Of a stretch of 64,000 nt of DNA, positions 56,995-64,000 are shown piece after piece (the stretch's first letter is position 1; each line of letters begins with the position of its first letter). Location of the stretch: positions 558,001-622,000 of the forward strand of contig NZ_CP113913.1 of NCBI RefSeq assembly GCF_029395355.1. Direction: 5' to 3'. The translations under genes were made by a program, and so were the position numbers. Below the pieces are notes generated by a model. That model was not told the DNA's origin. It saw nothing but the letters and a program-made list of their open reading frames with translations, and searched no databases. The DNA is from Bifidobacterium sp. ESL0800 (lineage in GTDB: Bacteria; Actinomycetota; Actinomycetes; Actinomycetales; Bifidobacteriaceae).

Positions 56995-58071
56995 ATGCCG
57001 AGACGTGGGGCGCTGCAGGCGGGGGAGAAGGTTCAGTTCACGGACCGCAAGGGCAAGAAGATCACCGACCAGCTGGTGCCTGGCGGCTCCACCCAGACCG
57101 ACCACGGCATCATCCTGCACGACGACGTGATCGGCGGCACGGAAGGTGTCGTCGTCACTACCGTCACTTCGAAGCGTGAGGCGCAGACGACGGGTGGCAC
57201 GCCCGGGCACAACAAGCCGAAGCCGTGGAAGGCGGCCCGTGCCATAGGCGGCTGGGACTACGCCGTCATGCGTCCGCGGCTTGCTGATTACGTGCTTTCC
57301 ATGCCCCGCGGCCCGCAGATCATGTATCCGAAGGATATCGCCCAGGTCATTCAGCTCGGCGACATCCGCACGGGGCTGAGCGTACTGGAATCCGGCGCGG
57401 GCAGTGGCGCGATGAGCCTCAACCTGCTTGACGCCGTAGGGGAGTCCGGCCACCTGACCACCATCGAGATGCGTCCCGAATTCGCCAAGGTCGCCGCGGC
57501 GAACGCGACGCTCTATTACGGCGAACGTCCGGAATGGTGGGATTTGCTCACCGGCGATTTTGACTCGGTGGCCGCCACGCTACCCGAACATTCCTTCGAC
57601 CGGATCATGCTCGACATGCTAGACCCGTGGAATCGGCTGGAACAGGCCTATCGGGTCATCGCTCCCGGCGGGGTGCTTGTCGCCTACGTCACCACGACCA
57701 CGCAGATGTCGCGGTTCTGCGAGGCGTTGCGCGAAGCCGGCTGCTGGACGGAACCGGAAGTCCAGGAGACCTTCGAACGCACATGGAAGGCACAGGGTCT
57801 CGCCGTGCGCCCCGACCACCAGATGATCGGCCATACCGGTTTCCTGGTCGTCACCCGCGCCATGGCCGACGGGTTCAAGGCGCTGCGCAAACGCGAGCGC
57901 GCCACCAAGGACACGGTCACCGACATCGATTCGCTGACCGAAGAGCAGCAGGCCGAACGTCTCGCCGACCTCGAGCTGCGCGATATCAGCGACCGCAAGC
58001 TGCGCAAGGTTCTTCGCGACCTCGGCGACCAGTTGCGTGTAATCGGCGAGGATACTCGATCGGAAGCTTGA
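56995..58071 (+). CDS. trmI: tRNA (adenine-58-N1) methyltransferase
   Basis: Methylates A58 of tRNA. The 358-residue product has an N-terminal beta-barrel, then a class I methyltransferase domain with SAM motif VLESGAGSGAMSLNLL near residue 132, acidic segment TTIEMRPEFA, and the LDMLDPW active-site motif. GGVLVAYVTTTTQM follows. The N-terminus and the charged C-terminal ~60 residues are actinobacterial. The ATG at 56995 follows aagga; the frame is open 11 codons earlier. Confidence 0.93.
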   Translation: MPRRGALQAGEKVQFTDRKGKKITDQLVPGGSTQTDHGIILHDDVIGGTEGVVVTTVTSKREAQTTGGTPGHNKPKPWKAARAIGGWDYAVMRPRLADYVLSMPRGPQIMYPKDIAQVIQLGDIRTGLSVLESGAGSGAMSLNLLDAVGESGHLTTIEMRPEFAKVAAANATLYYGERPEWWDLLTGDFDSVAATLPEHSFDRIMLDMLDPWNRLEQAYRVIAPGGVLVAYVTTTTQMSRFCEALREAGCWTEPEVQETFERTWKAQGLAVRPDHQMIGHTGFLVVTRAMADGFKALRKRERATKDTVTDIDSLTEEQQAERLADLELRDISDRKLRKVLRDLGDQLRVIGEDTRSEA

Positions 58072-58078
58072 CAGGATG

Positions 58079-58106
58079 TTGGCAATGACGGTTGAGCATA
58101 TATAAT
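58079..58106 (+). promoter_or_regulatory. metE promoter
   Basis: TTGGCA (58079-58084) and a perfect TATAAT (58101-58106) lie 16 bases apart, about 95 bases before metE. The leader between shows no clear riboswitch fold. Confidence 0.7.
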
Positions 58107-58201
58107 CTCAATCTATAACGACACCTTAAGTGGACTGATGAGCTTAGAACGCCGATGTTTGATAAGATTTCGATAGTCATTGGTCGATTTTTGGAGGAAA
58201 T

Positions 58202-60541
58202 ATGTCTGCTCTCACATCGGTTTCCGGCTTCCCGCGCATCGGGCGCGACCGAGAATTGAAGAAGGTCATCGAAGGCTATTGGAAGGGCAAGTCCAGCCTC
58301 GACGACGTGCGCGCGACGGCCAGGCAGCTGCGCGCCGAGCATTGGAAGCTGCAGGCCGACGCCGGTGTCGACTTGATCCCCAGCAACGATTTCAGCTATT
58401 ACGATCAGATGCTCGATACCGCCATTCTGCTCAATGCGATCCCCGAACGCTATCGTCGCCTCTCCTTCGAAAATCCCGAAGACACCCTCTTCGCGATGGG
58501 CCGTGGCTATCAGGGTCCGGAAGGCGACGTCACCGCGCTGCCGATGAAGAAGTGGTTCACCACCAACTACCATTACCTGGTTCCAGAAATCGATGCGTCC
58601 ACGCAGATCAAGCTCAATTCCACCAAACCGTTCGACGAATTCAACGAAGCCAAAGCGCAAGGCATACTGACCAAGCCGGTGCTGATCGGCCCCTACACCT
58701 TCCTCAAGCTGGCCCGCAACCCGCAGGCCGAAGAGCTGGAACTCGACCGCGGCCTGGTCGACGCGGTCTCGGGTGTCTATGCGCAGATCATCCGCAAATT
58801 CGCCGAACTCGGCGCACTGTGGGTGCAGCTCGACGAGCCGTATCTCGTGCTCGACAAGGAGGACGGTGACACCGAACTCTTCAAGGCGCTCTATTCCGCC
58901 ATTCTGCCGGCGCGTTCCGCCGTTGCAGGCAAGAACGTCAAGGTGCTGCTCAACACCTACTTCGGCAATATCGCCGACATCTATGAGACGGTGAATCTCT
59001 TTGGCTTCGACGGCGTCGGTCTCGATCTCATCGAAGGCCGCGACGAGAATCTCGCCGCTATCGAGCAATACGGTGTGGCCGAAAACACCACGATTTTCGC
59101 CGGCGTCATCAATGGACGCAACATCTGGCGCAACAACTACGCGCAGAGCCTGGGGCTCCTTGACGCATTGAAGACCAAGACCGGTAACGTCGCGGTTTCC
59201 ACCGCCTCCTCGCTCTTGCACGTCCCGTTCAGCACGCAAGGCGAGACCGGATTGAAGCCGGAGGTCCTGAAGCACTTCGCCTTCGCCGTCGAGAAACTCG
59301 ACGAGCTGGTCGACGTGGCCAAGCTGGCCGATGCCGACGATACGTTGCGCAAGGAATCGCAGGCTCTTGCCGACAACCAGGCCCTGTTCGACGGTAGCCG
59401 TGTGGCGCCAGATCAGGCTGTGGCCAAGCGTCTTGCAACGCTTACCGACAAGGACTTCGTGCGCCAGCCGGCCCGTGCCGAGCGTCGCAAGCTCCAGCAT
59501 GAGGAGCTCGGCCTGCCGCAACTGCCGACCACCACCATCGGTTCCTTCCCGCAAACCCGTGAGATCCGCTCCATGCGCGCCAAGGCCCGTAAAGGCGAGA
59601 TCGCGCAGGAGACCTATGACGCGTTCATCGCCAGCCAGATCGACCAGGTCATCGCCCGTCAGGAGCAGATCGGCCTCGACGTGTTGGTGCATGGCGAGTT
59701 CGAGCGTAACGATATGGTCGAGTACTTCGGCCAGCACCTGAACGGTTATCTCTTTACCAAGAACGCCTGGGTGCAGTCCTACGGCACCCGCTGCGTCAAG
59801 CCTCCGATCGTCTGGGGCGACGTAAGCCGCGCCGAGCCGATCACCGTGCGCTGGAGCAAGTACGCCCAGAGCCGCACCAAGCACGTGGTCAAGGGTATGC
59901 TCACCGGCCCGGTCACCATTTTGAACTGGTCGTGGCCGCGCGAGGACATCAGCAACGAGCTGCAGACCCAGCAGCTGGCGCTGGCCATCCGAGACGAGGT
60001 GCTCGACCTCGAGGCCGCGGGCATCAAGGTCATCCAGATCGACGAGGCCGCGCTGCGCGAGAAGCTGCCGCTGCGCCGCTCCGACTGGCACAAGAAGTAC
60101 CTTGACTGGGCGATTCCGGCCTTCCGTCTGGTGCATTCCGCTGTTAAGCCGACCACGCAGATTCACACCCATATGTGCTATTCGGAGTTCAACGACATCA
60201 TCAAGGATATCGACAACATGGATGCCGACGTGATCTCCTTCGAAGCCTCCCGAGGCGATTTGGTCGTCCTCGACGCCATTCATGACGCGCATTTCGAAAC
60301 CGAGGTTGGCCCCGGTGTCTACGACATCCATTCGCCGCGCATCCCGTCCACGAAGGAACTGGTCGAGCGTATCCACGCGATCTTGAAGAAGGCCGACGCC
60401 GGCCGCGTGTGGATCAACCCCGACTGCGGCTTGAAGACCCGCGGCAACGAGGAGACCTGGCCGAGCCTGACACACATGGTCGAGGCCGCCAAGACGGTTC
60501 GCGCCGAATTGGCGAACGATTCGCAGGCCTCGCGTAACTAA
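58202..60541 (+). CDS. metE: Cobalamin-independent methionine synthase
   Basis: Methylates homocysteine with 5-methyltetrahydrofolate polyglutamate, using Zn. The 779-residue product has both halves: N-terminal [21 protein letters not shown] and C-terminal catalytic part with Zn ligands in THMCYSEF near residue 656 and [10 protein letters not shown] near 741. The ATG follows ggagg by 7 bases. metF follows after 87 bases, so the methyl donor and acceptor enzymes are likely in one operon. Confidence 0.97.
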   Translation: MSALTSVSGFPRIGRDRELKKVIEGYWKGKSSLDDVRATARQLRAEHWKLQADAGVDLIPSNDFSYYDQMLDTAILLNAIPERYRRLSFENPEDTLFAMGRGYQGPEGDVTALPMKKWFTTNYHYLVPEIDASTQIKLNSTKPFDEFNEAKAQGILTKPVLIGPYTFLKLARNPQAEELELDRGLVDAVSGVYAQIIRKFAELGALWVQLDEPYLVLDKEDGDTELFKALYSAILPARSAVAGKNVKVLLNTYFGNIADIYETVNLFGFDGVGLDLIEGRDENLAAIEQYGVAENTTIFAGVINGRNIWRNNYAQSLGLLDALKTKTGNVAVSTASSLLHVPFSTQGETGLKPEVLKHFAFAVEKLDELVDVAKLADADDTLRKESQALADNQALFDGSRVAPDQAVAKRLATLTDKDFVRQPARAERRKLQHEELGLPQLPTTTIGSFPQTREIRSMRAKARKGEIAQETYDAFIASQIDQVIARQEQIGLDVLVHGEFERNDMVEYFGQHLNGYLFTKNAWVQSYGTRCVKPPIVWGDVSRAEPITVRWSKYAQSRTKHVVKGMLTGPVTILNWSWPREDISNELQTQQLALAIRDEVLDLEAAGIKVIQIDEAALREKLPLRRSDWHKKYLDWAIPAFRLVHSAVKPTTQIHTHMCYSEFNDIIKDIDNMDADVISFEASRGDLVVLDAIHDAHFETEVGPGVYDIHSPRIPSTKELVERIHAILKKADAGRVWINPDCGLKTRGNEETWPSLTHMVEAAKTVRAELANDSQASRN

Positions 60542-60628
60542 GCCGATATTGAAGTAGTTCAACGTGTGGCCGACATCAAGCAGAATCAAAATGATGCCGG
60601 CCACACGATTTGTCACAGGAGACAAGAC

Positions 60629-61480
60629 ATGCATTCGCCGATTTTTTCGCTGGAAGTATTTCCGCCCAAGCCGCACGCCCCGGTAGGCACCATCTATGAT
60701 GCGCTCGACGGGTTTCAAGGATTGGACCCTGACTTCATTTCGGTCACTTATCGTCACGGCAGCCATGCCAACCGGCTCAACACCGCCAGAATAGCCCACA
60801 CCATCAATGCCGACTATCACATCCCGGTCGTGGCCCACTTGACCGCCTTATACAGCGACAAAGCATCGGTTGATGAGGCTTTGGACCTCTTCCGAAAGGC
60901 GGGGGTTTTCGGCGTGCTGGCGTTGAGAGGCGATTACGTCGAAGGCAACGAGCCTTGCGGGGATTTCGAACATGCCAGCGACCTGGCCGCCTACATCCGC
61001 CGGCACGACCCCGACATGCAGATCATGGGCGCCTGCTACCCGGAATGCCACCTCGAAGCCTCGTGCCTCGAAGTGGACGTCGATAACCTCAAAAAGAAGG
61101 TGGACGCCGGGGTGACCCACCTGATCACCCAGCTGTTCTACGACAATGAGGACTTCTACCGCTTCCTCGATCTGGCGCGAGCCAAGGGCATCGACGTGCC
61201 GATCGAGGCGGGCATCATGCCGATACGCAGCGTCAGATCGATCAACAACATGACCAAACGCAACGGTTCCAAGATTCCGGCGGGCGTGCAACGCATCGTT
61301 GACAAGTGGGGTGAGAATCTGCCCTGCCTGCAGCAGGCCGGCATCGTCTACGCCTCCGAGCAGATTGCGGACCTTGTGGCGCATGGCGTCGACGGCATTC
61401 ATCTCTACACGATGAACCGCCCCGCACTGGCCCGGCATATCTGGGCCAACGTCGAGCCGCTGTTCAAGGTCGTCGAATAA
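60629..61480 (+). CDS. metF: Methylenetetrahydrofolate reductase
   Basis: Reduces 5,10-methylene-THF to 5-methyl-THF with NAD(P)H and FAD, feeding MetE. The 283-residue product begins SPIFSLEVFPPK and has DFISVTYRHGSHANR, LALRGDYVEGNEPC and AGVTHLITQLFYDNEDFYRFLD, the TIM-barrel flavin and folate sites. The ATG at 60629 follows aggagac; the frame is open 21 codons upstream. Directly downstream of metE. Confidence 0.96.
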   Translation: MHSPIFSLEVFPPKPHAPVGTIYDALDGFQGLDPDFISVTYRHGSHANRLNTARIAHTINADYHIPVVAHLTALYSDKASVDEALDLFRKAGVFGVLALRGDYVEGNEPCGDFEHASDLAAYIRRHDPDMQIMGACYPECHLEASCLEVDVDNLKKKVDAGVTHLITQLFYDNEDFYRFLDLARAKGIDVPIEAGIMPIRSVRSINNMTKRNGSKIPAGVQRIVDKWGENLPCLQQAGIVYASEQIADLVAHGVDGIHLYTMNRPALARHIWANVEPLFKVVE

Positions 61481-61502
61481 CGACTTCTGCGATCCCAATT
61501 CA

Positions 61503-61530
61503 GGATTGCGCAGGATGAATATCGCAATCC
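61503..61530. terminator. Hairpin between metF and convergent small membrane gene
   Basis: GGATTGCG (61503-61510) pairs with CGCAATCC (61523-61530), 8 bp, 12-base loop, 22 bases after metF. No strong T-run on either side. Confidence 0.5.
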
Positions 61531-61542
61531 GGTGAATGTCGA

Positions 61543-61953
61543 TCAGTGGACGTGACGATGCTTTTTGCGATTGTTCTTCTTTGACTTTGGATGGTTTGCA
61601 GCGCTCGCCTGGTTGTTGTTTCGTGCCTTGCGTGGCTTAAAAAACTTGAATTTCGCGAGAAGCCGGCGGTTGATCGCCGGAATTTTGGCGATGGCCATGC
61701 CGACGATGGCCGCGAGAATGATCGCCCACGAGGCTGCGTCCTGTTTGAAATACATCAGCAGGATAATGACGAGGATAAAGGCGATGGCCAGCCATTGCTG
61801 CAAGCGGTTCTGTTTGTCCGTCATTTTGTAGGTGCGCATCGGCATCAAGCCGAAAAAGAAGCCGAGAGCAAGCCCTACGATACCCATGGCTATTGCAATC
61901 GCGAGATTGACGGGATTCATGTTGTTCATATTGGATTTCTTTCGGTTGTTCAT
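61543..61953 (-). CDS. Small multi-TM membrane protein of unknown function
   Basis: The product (128-136 residues depending on start) has hydrophobic segments at about 13-40, 52-68 and 72-88 and a strongly basic C-terminal tail (FKFFKPRKARNNNQA...KKNNRKKHRHVH), which probably faces the cytoplasm. No family recognised. ATG 61953 or 61929. Isolated between metF and the sugar ATPase gene. Confidence 0.65.
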   Translation of the reverse strand: MNNRKKSNMNNMNPVNLAIAIAMGIVGLALGFFFGLMPMRTYKMTDKQNRLQQWLAIAFILVIILLMYFKQDAASWAIILAAIVGMAIAKIPAINRRLLAKFKFFKPRKARNNNQASAANHPKSKKNNRKKHRHVH

Positions 61954-62061
61954 TCAACAATGGATTGGTTCGCTGCCTGTCTGATCAATTTGAGGAACCT
62001 GGCACACACAGCTGTCTCCTGACTTGAGAACAGATGATGACGGGCTCGCGCCATGGCCGTT

Positions 62062-62958
62062 TTATGAAGAATGCCGTTCATCGGCCTGTTTGACGCTGTT
62101 CAGGTTGTGTTGTTCGAGATTCTGCATCTCTTTGGTTCTGTCTATGAGCCTGTTGTTTTGGACTACGCTTTTATACTGCTTCAATCCGACGTTGGATTCA
62201 TGAGCTCCTATTTTGTCATCGACCCCTGCGATTTCGGCGATGATCTCCTCATAGCTCGTTTCATTGGTCTCATGAATGCCTTTGATGCGTCCGTGTCTTA
62301 AAACAATGATTCGGTCGCTGACCGCGAAGACATCGGGAAGATCGTGGCCGACCAGTACCACGGAACGGGTTTGGGAGCGCAATCGTTTGATGTAATTGAG
62401 CACTTCGGCGGTCTGTATCATCGAAAGCGATGATGTCGGCTCATCCAGAAGAATCAGTTTTGGGTCGTTGAGCATGGTTCTTGCCAGAGCCACGGTCTGC
62501 TGTTGCCCGGCAGAGAGGGAGGAAATCGGTTGCCCTACACGGATCGGTGAGTTGAATTCCTGCAGGATTCTGCGGGCCTCGTTGTTCATGGCGGCATCAT
62601 CCCTCATGCCCGTCGAATCGCGAAGTTCCCGTCCCAGGAACAGATTTGAGGATACGTCAAGGTTGTCGCAGAACTCCTGGCCTTGGAATACGGAAACAAT
62701 GCCAAGGCCATTGGCCTCATGAATGTTGTGGATGGTTATGGGGTCGCCCTGAAACTCGATTTCCCCACTGGTCGGTTGCAACAATCCTGCCAGCAATTTG
62801 ATGATTGTCGATTTGCCTGCCCCGTTGTCGCCCACGATGGCGATGATCTCCTTGGGCCTGATATCGAAATTGACGGACTTGAGTGCCTCTACGAAACCAA
62901 AGCGCACTGTGACATTGCGCATGGTGATCAACGGCACCTCGTTGCGAACAGACATCAT
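62062..62958 (-). CDS. Sugar-type ABC ATPase (single domain)
   Basis: The 298-residue product has Walker A GDNGAGKSTIIKLLAG near residue 41, signature LSAGQQQTVALARTM, Walker B LILLDEPTSSLSM and H-loop VLVGHDLPDVF. This is the CUT2 sugar-import group (like the single-domain FrcA) rather than the tandem RbsA form. No permease lies in the window, so the rest of the importer may lie past the right edge or elsewhere. It follows a ROK regulator gene by 38 bases on the same strand, which implies sugar-dependent control. Confidence 0.87.
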   Translation of the reverse strand: MMSVRNEVPLITMRNVTVRFGFVEALKSVNFDIRPKEIIAIVGDNGAGKSTIIKLLAGLLQPTSGEIEFQGDPITIHNIHEANGLGIVSVFQGQEFCDNLDVSSNLFLGRELRDSTGMRDDAAMNNEARRILQEFNSPIRVGQPISSLSAGQQQTVALARTMLNDPKLILLDEPTSSLSMIQTAEVLNYIKRLRSQTRSVVLVGHDLPDVFAVSDRIIVLRHGRIKGIHETNETSYEEIIAEIAGVDDKIGAHESNVGLKQYKSVVQNNRLIDRTKEMQNLEQHNLNSVKQADERHSS

Positions 62959-62996
62959 CGCCTCTTTCGTACAGATACTTTTAATTGTGGTCTATG

Positions 62997-64000
62997 TTAT
63001 CGACGTTTTTCAGCATTTTCCAACGCCAGAATGGCCGCCCCCAACGAAGCCGCGTTCACCGGATGCTGCGCAGGTATGACTTCGATCGGTTTCAGGACAT
63101 AGGGAAACAGCAGTCTTTGCAGGGACTCGGAGAACGGGTCGATGAAATCTGCGCCAGCCAAGGAAAGCCTGCCTCCCAATACGACCACTTCGGGGTCGAC
63201 GGAAATACAGAGGTCCGCGCAGACGTTGCCGATTCGTACTGCGGCATCCGAAATGACCTTGCGGCACCCCGGGTCTCCTTTGTGCGCCAAAGACACCAGA
63301 TCCGAAAGGGTCATATTGCCGTGGGTCACGCTCAGCAACGAAATCAGACGGTCTTCGCCGACAACGGTATCAAGGCATCCCCGGTTTCCGCAAGTGCAGA
63401 TGCTGCCGAGGGGATCGACCTGGATATGTCCGATTTCGCCGGCCAATCCTGTCACGCCGTGCCATAGCTTTCCGTCGATGATGATGCCGGCGCCGGTACC
63501 TTCGCCGGCCTGGATAAAGACGTAATCCGGTTTTCCCTGCACGCAGCCGATCGAGCCCTCGCACACCGCCGAGGCGTTGGCATCGTTTTCGATGATCACC
63601 GGTACGTGGAAGGTGTTGGACAGGGGAGAGGTGATGTCGACCCCGTCCCATCCCGGGAGGATGCCGGGCAGGGAGATGGTATGCGTCTTGTTATCTACGG
63701 GCGCGGAGACCGCCATGCCGATGCCAAGGATTTCGCTGGCCTCGGCACCGATGTTTTCCAAGGTTTCGTTGATCAGCACGATGGCGCGTTCGAGCGTGGT
63801 GTCGGTTTTATGGTCCTTTGCCAGAGGAAGATCATGTTCCGCGACGATGTCCTTCGAAGCGTCGATGATCGTCAACAGCAAATCGTGACGGCTGATGTGA
63901 AGGCCTATGCCGAGACCGTGTTGTCTCACCAGCGTAACCAGCGTGGCCCGACGTCCGTTTCTCACCGTGTTCTGCGTGGTGAGCTTGTTCTCTTCGACAA
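62997..64000 (-). CDS. ROK-family regulator, N-terminus cut by window edge
   Basis: The frame stays open to the right edge (VEENKLTTQNTVRNGRRATLV precedes the GTG at 63965), as in ROK repressors (NagC/XylR type) that have an N-terminal winged helix. The visible ~330 residues show the ROK sugar-kinase-like domain: GEGTGAGIIIDGKLWHGVTGLAGEIGH and a zinc site CTCGNRGCLDT. In the zinc motif the usual Glu after GCL is Asp. Upstream of a sugar-type ATPase on the same strand, it probably controls that importer. The full length and the helix-turn-helix lie outside the window. Confidence 0.85.
   Translation of the reverse strand, partial: VEENKLTTQNTVRNGRRATLVTLVRQHGLGIGLHISRHDLLLTIIDASKDIVAEHDLPLAKDHKTDTTLERAIVLINETLENIGAEASEILGIGMAVSAPVDNKTHTISLPGILPGWDGVDITSPLSNTFHVPVIIENDANASAVCEGSIGCVQGKPDYVFIQAGEGTGAGIIIDGKLWHGVTGLAGEIGHIQVDPLGSICTCGNRGCLDTVVGEDRLISLLSVTHGNMTLSDLVSLAHKGDPGCRKVISDAAVRIGNVCADLCISVDPEVVVLGGRLSLAGADFIDPFSESLQRLLFPYVLKPIEVIPAQHPVNAASLGAAILALENAEKRR

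Noticed and set aside
57986-60838. 950-codon open frame on the minus strand
   Set aside because: It is antisense to metE and trmI, which have clear motifs.

Overview
The window is a GC-rich, gene-dense actinobacterial chromosome segment. Gene content and order fit a Bifidobacterium or close relative: a fused shikimate kinase/dehydroquinate synthase, a SUF-only Fe-S operon, GlgC with a short GT4 glycogen-type synthase, and rpsT/lepA/hemW close together. Genus is an inference from families and synteny; no rRNA gene is present. Roughly 50 protein genes, one tRNA-Leu(GAG), several terminators and an unusual number of structured intergenic repeats can be supported. There is no CRISPR array, prophage or intact insertion sequence.

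Layout. 1-3.2 kb: aromatic amino acid operon (3' part of aroC, aroKB fusion, aroQ). 3.4-5.0 kb: pyrG. 5.3-11.9 kb: sufB-sufD-sufC, then a 545-bp hairpin-rich gap, then sufS-sufU-sufT-like. 12.0-14.7 kb (minus): glgC, an SpoU-type RNA methyltransferase, tRNA-Leu. 14.9-20.8 kb: rsmE, HIT protein, phoH, ybeY, CNNM/CorC-like membrane protein, era; this is an RNA-maturation and ribosome-assembly block. 21.0-24.5 kb (minus): a polar amino acid ABC importer whose binding-protein gene lies last, behind a structured intercistronic region. 25-28.3 kb (minus): acyl-CoA ligase and alpha/beta hydrolase. 28.4-32.9 kb: LysR regulator and a malolactic/malic enzyme, divergent from a dicarboxylate (DASS) transporter, a probable malate-use module. 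33.2-36.2 kb: rplY, ilvE, TRIC/YadS-like membrane protein. 36.4-41.1 kb: accessory stretch with a 33-codon ORF, a frameshifted ABC exporter, an XRE regulator/DUF2975 pair and a CPBP protease. 41.3-44.4 kb: rpsT, lepA, nitroreductase. 44.4-45.7 kb: broken DUF4160 pair and a DinJ/YafQ toxin-antitoxin module. 45.8-53.7 kb: hemW, a 61-bp-period hairpin repeat, gltB-gltD. 53.8-61.5 kb: small membrane proteins, GlgA/GlgM-like glycosyltransferase, ABC ATPase, TrmI, metE, metF. 61.5-64 kb (minus): small membrane protein, sugar-type ABC ATPase, ROK regulator running off the right edge.

Most genes are housekeeping. The least-explained material is intergenic: (i) two homologous, oppositely oriented long hairpins between sufC and sufS whose outer arms have diverged but stay self-complementary; (ii) nested stem-loops between the ATPase and binding-protein genes of the amino acid importer; (iii) three hairpins sharing a TGCTGG(T/A)AAAC core upstream of that importer; (iv) a 61-bp-period repeat upstream of gltB; and (v) a 33-codon ORF with its own ribosome-binding site directly before the damaged exporter. 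Starts were reassigned from the longest frame where a ribosome-binding site and family length favoured a downstream codon.
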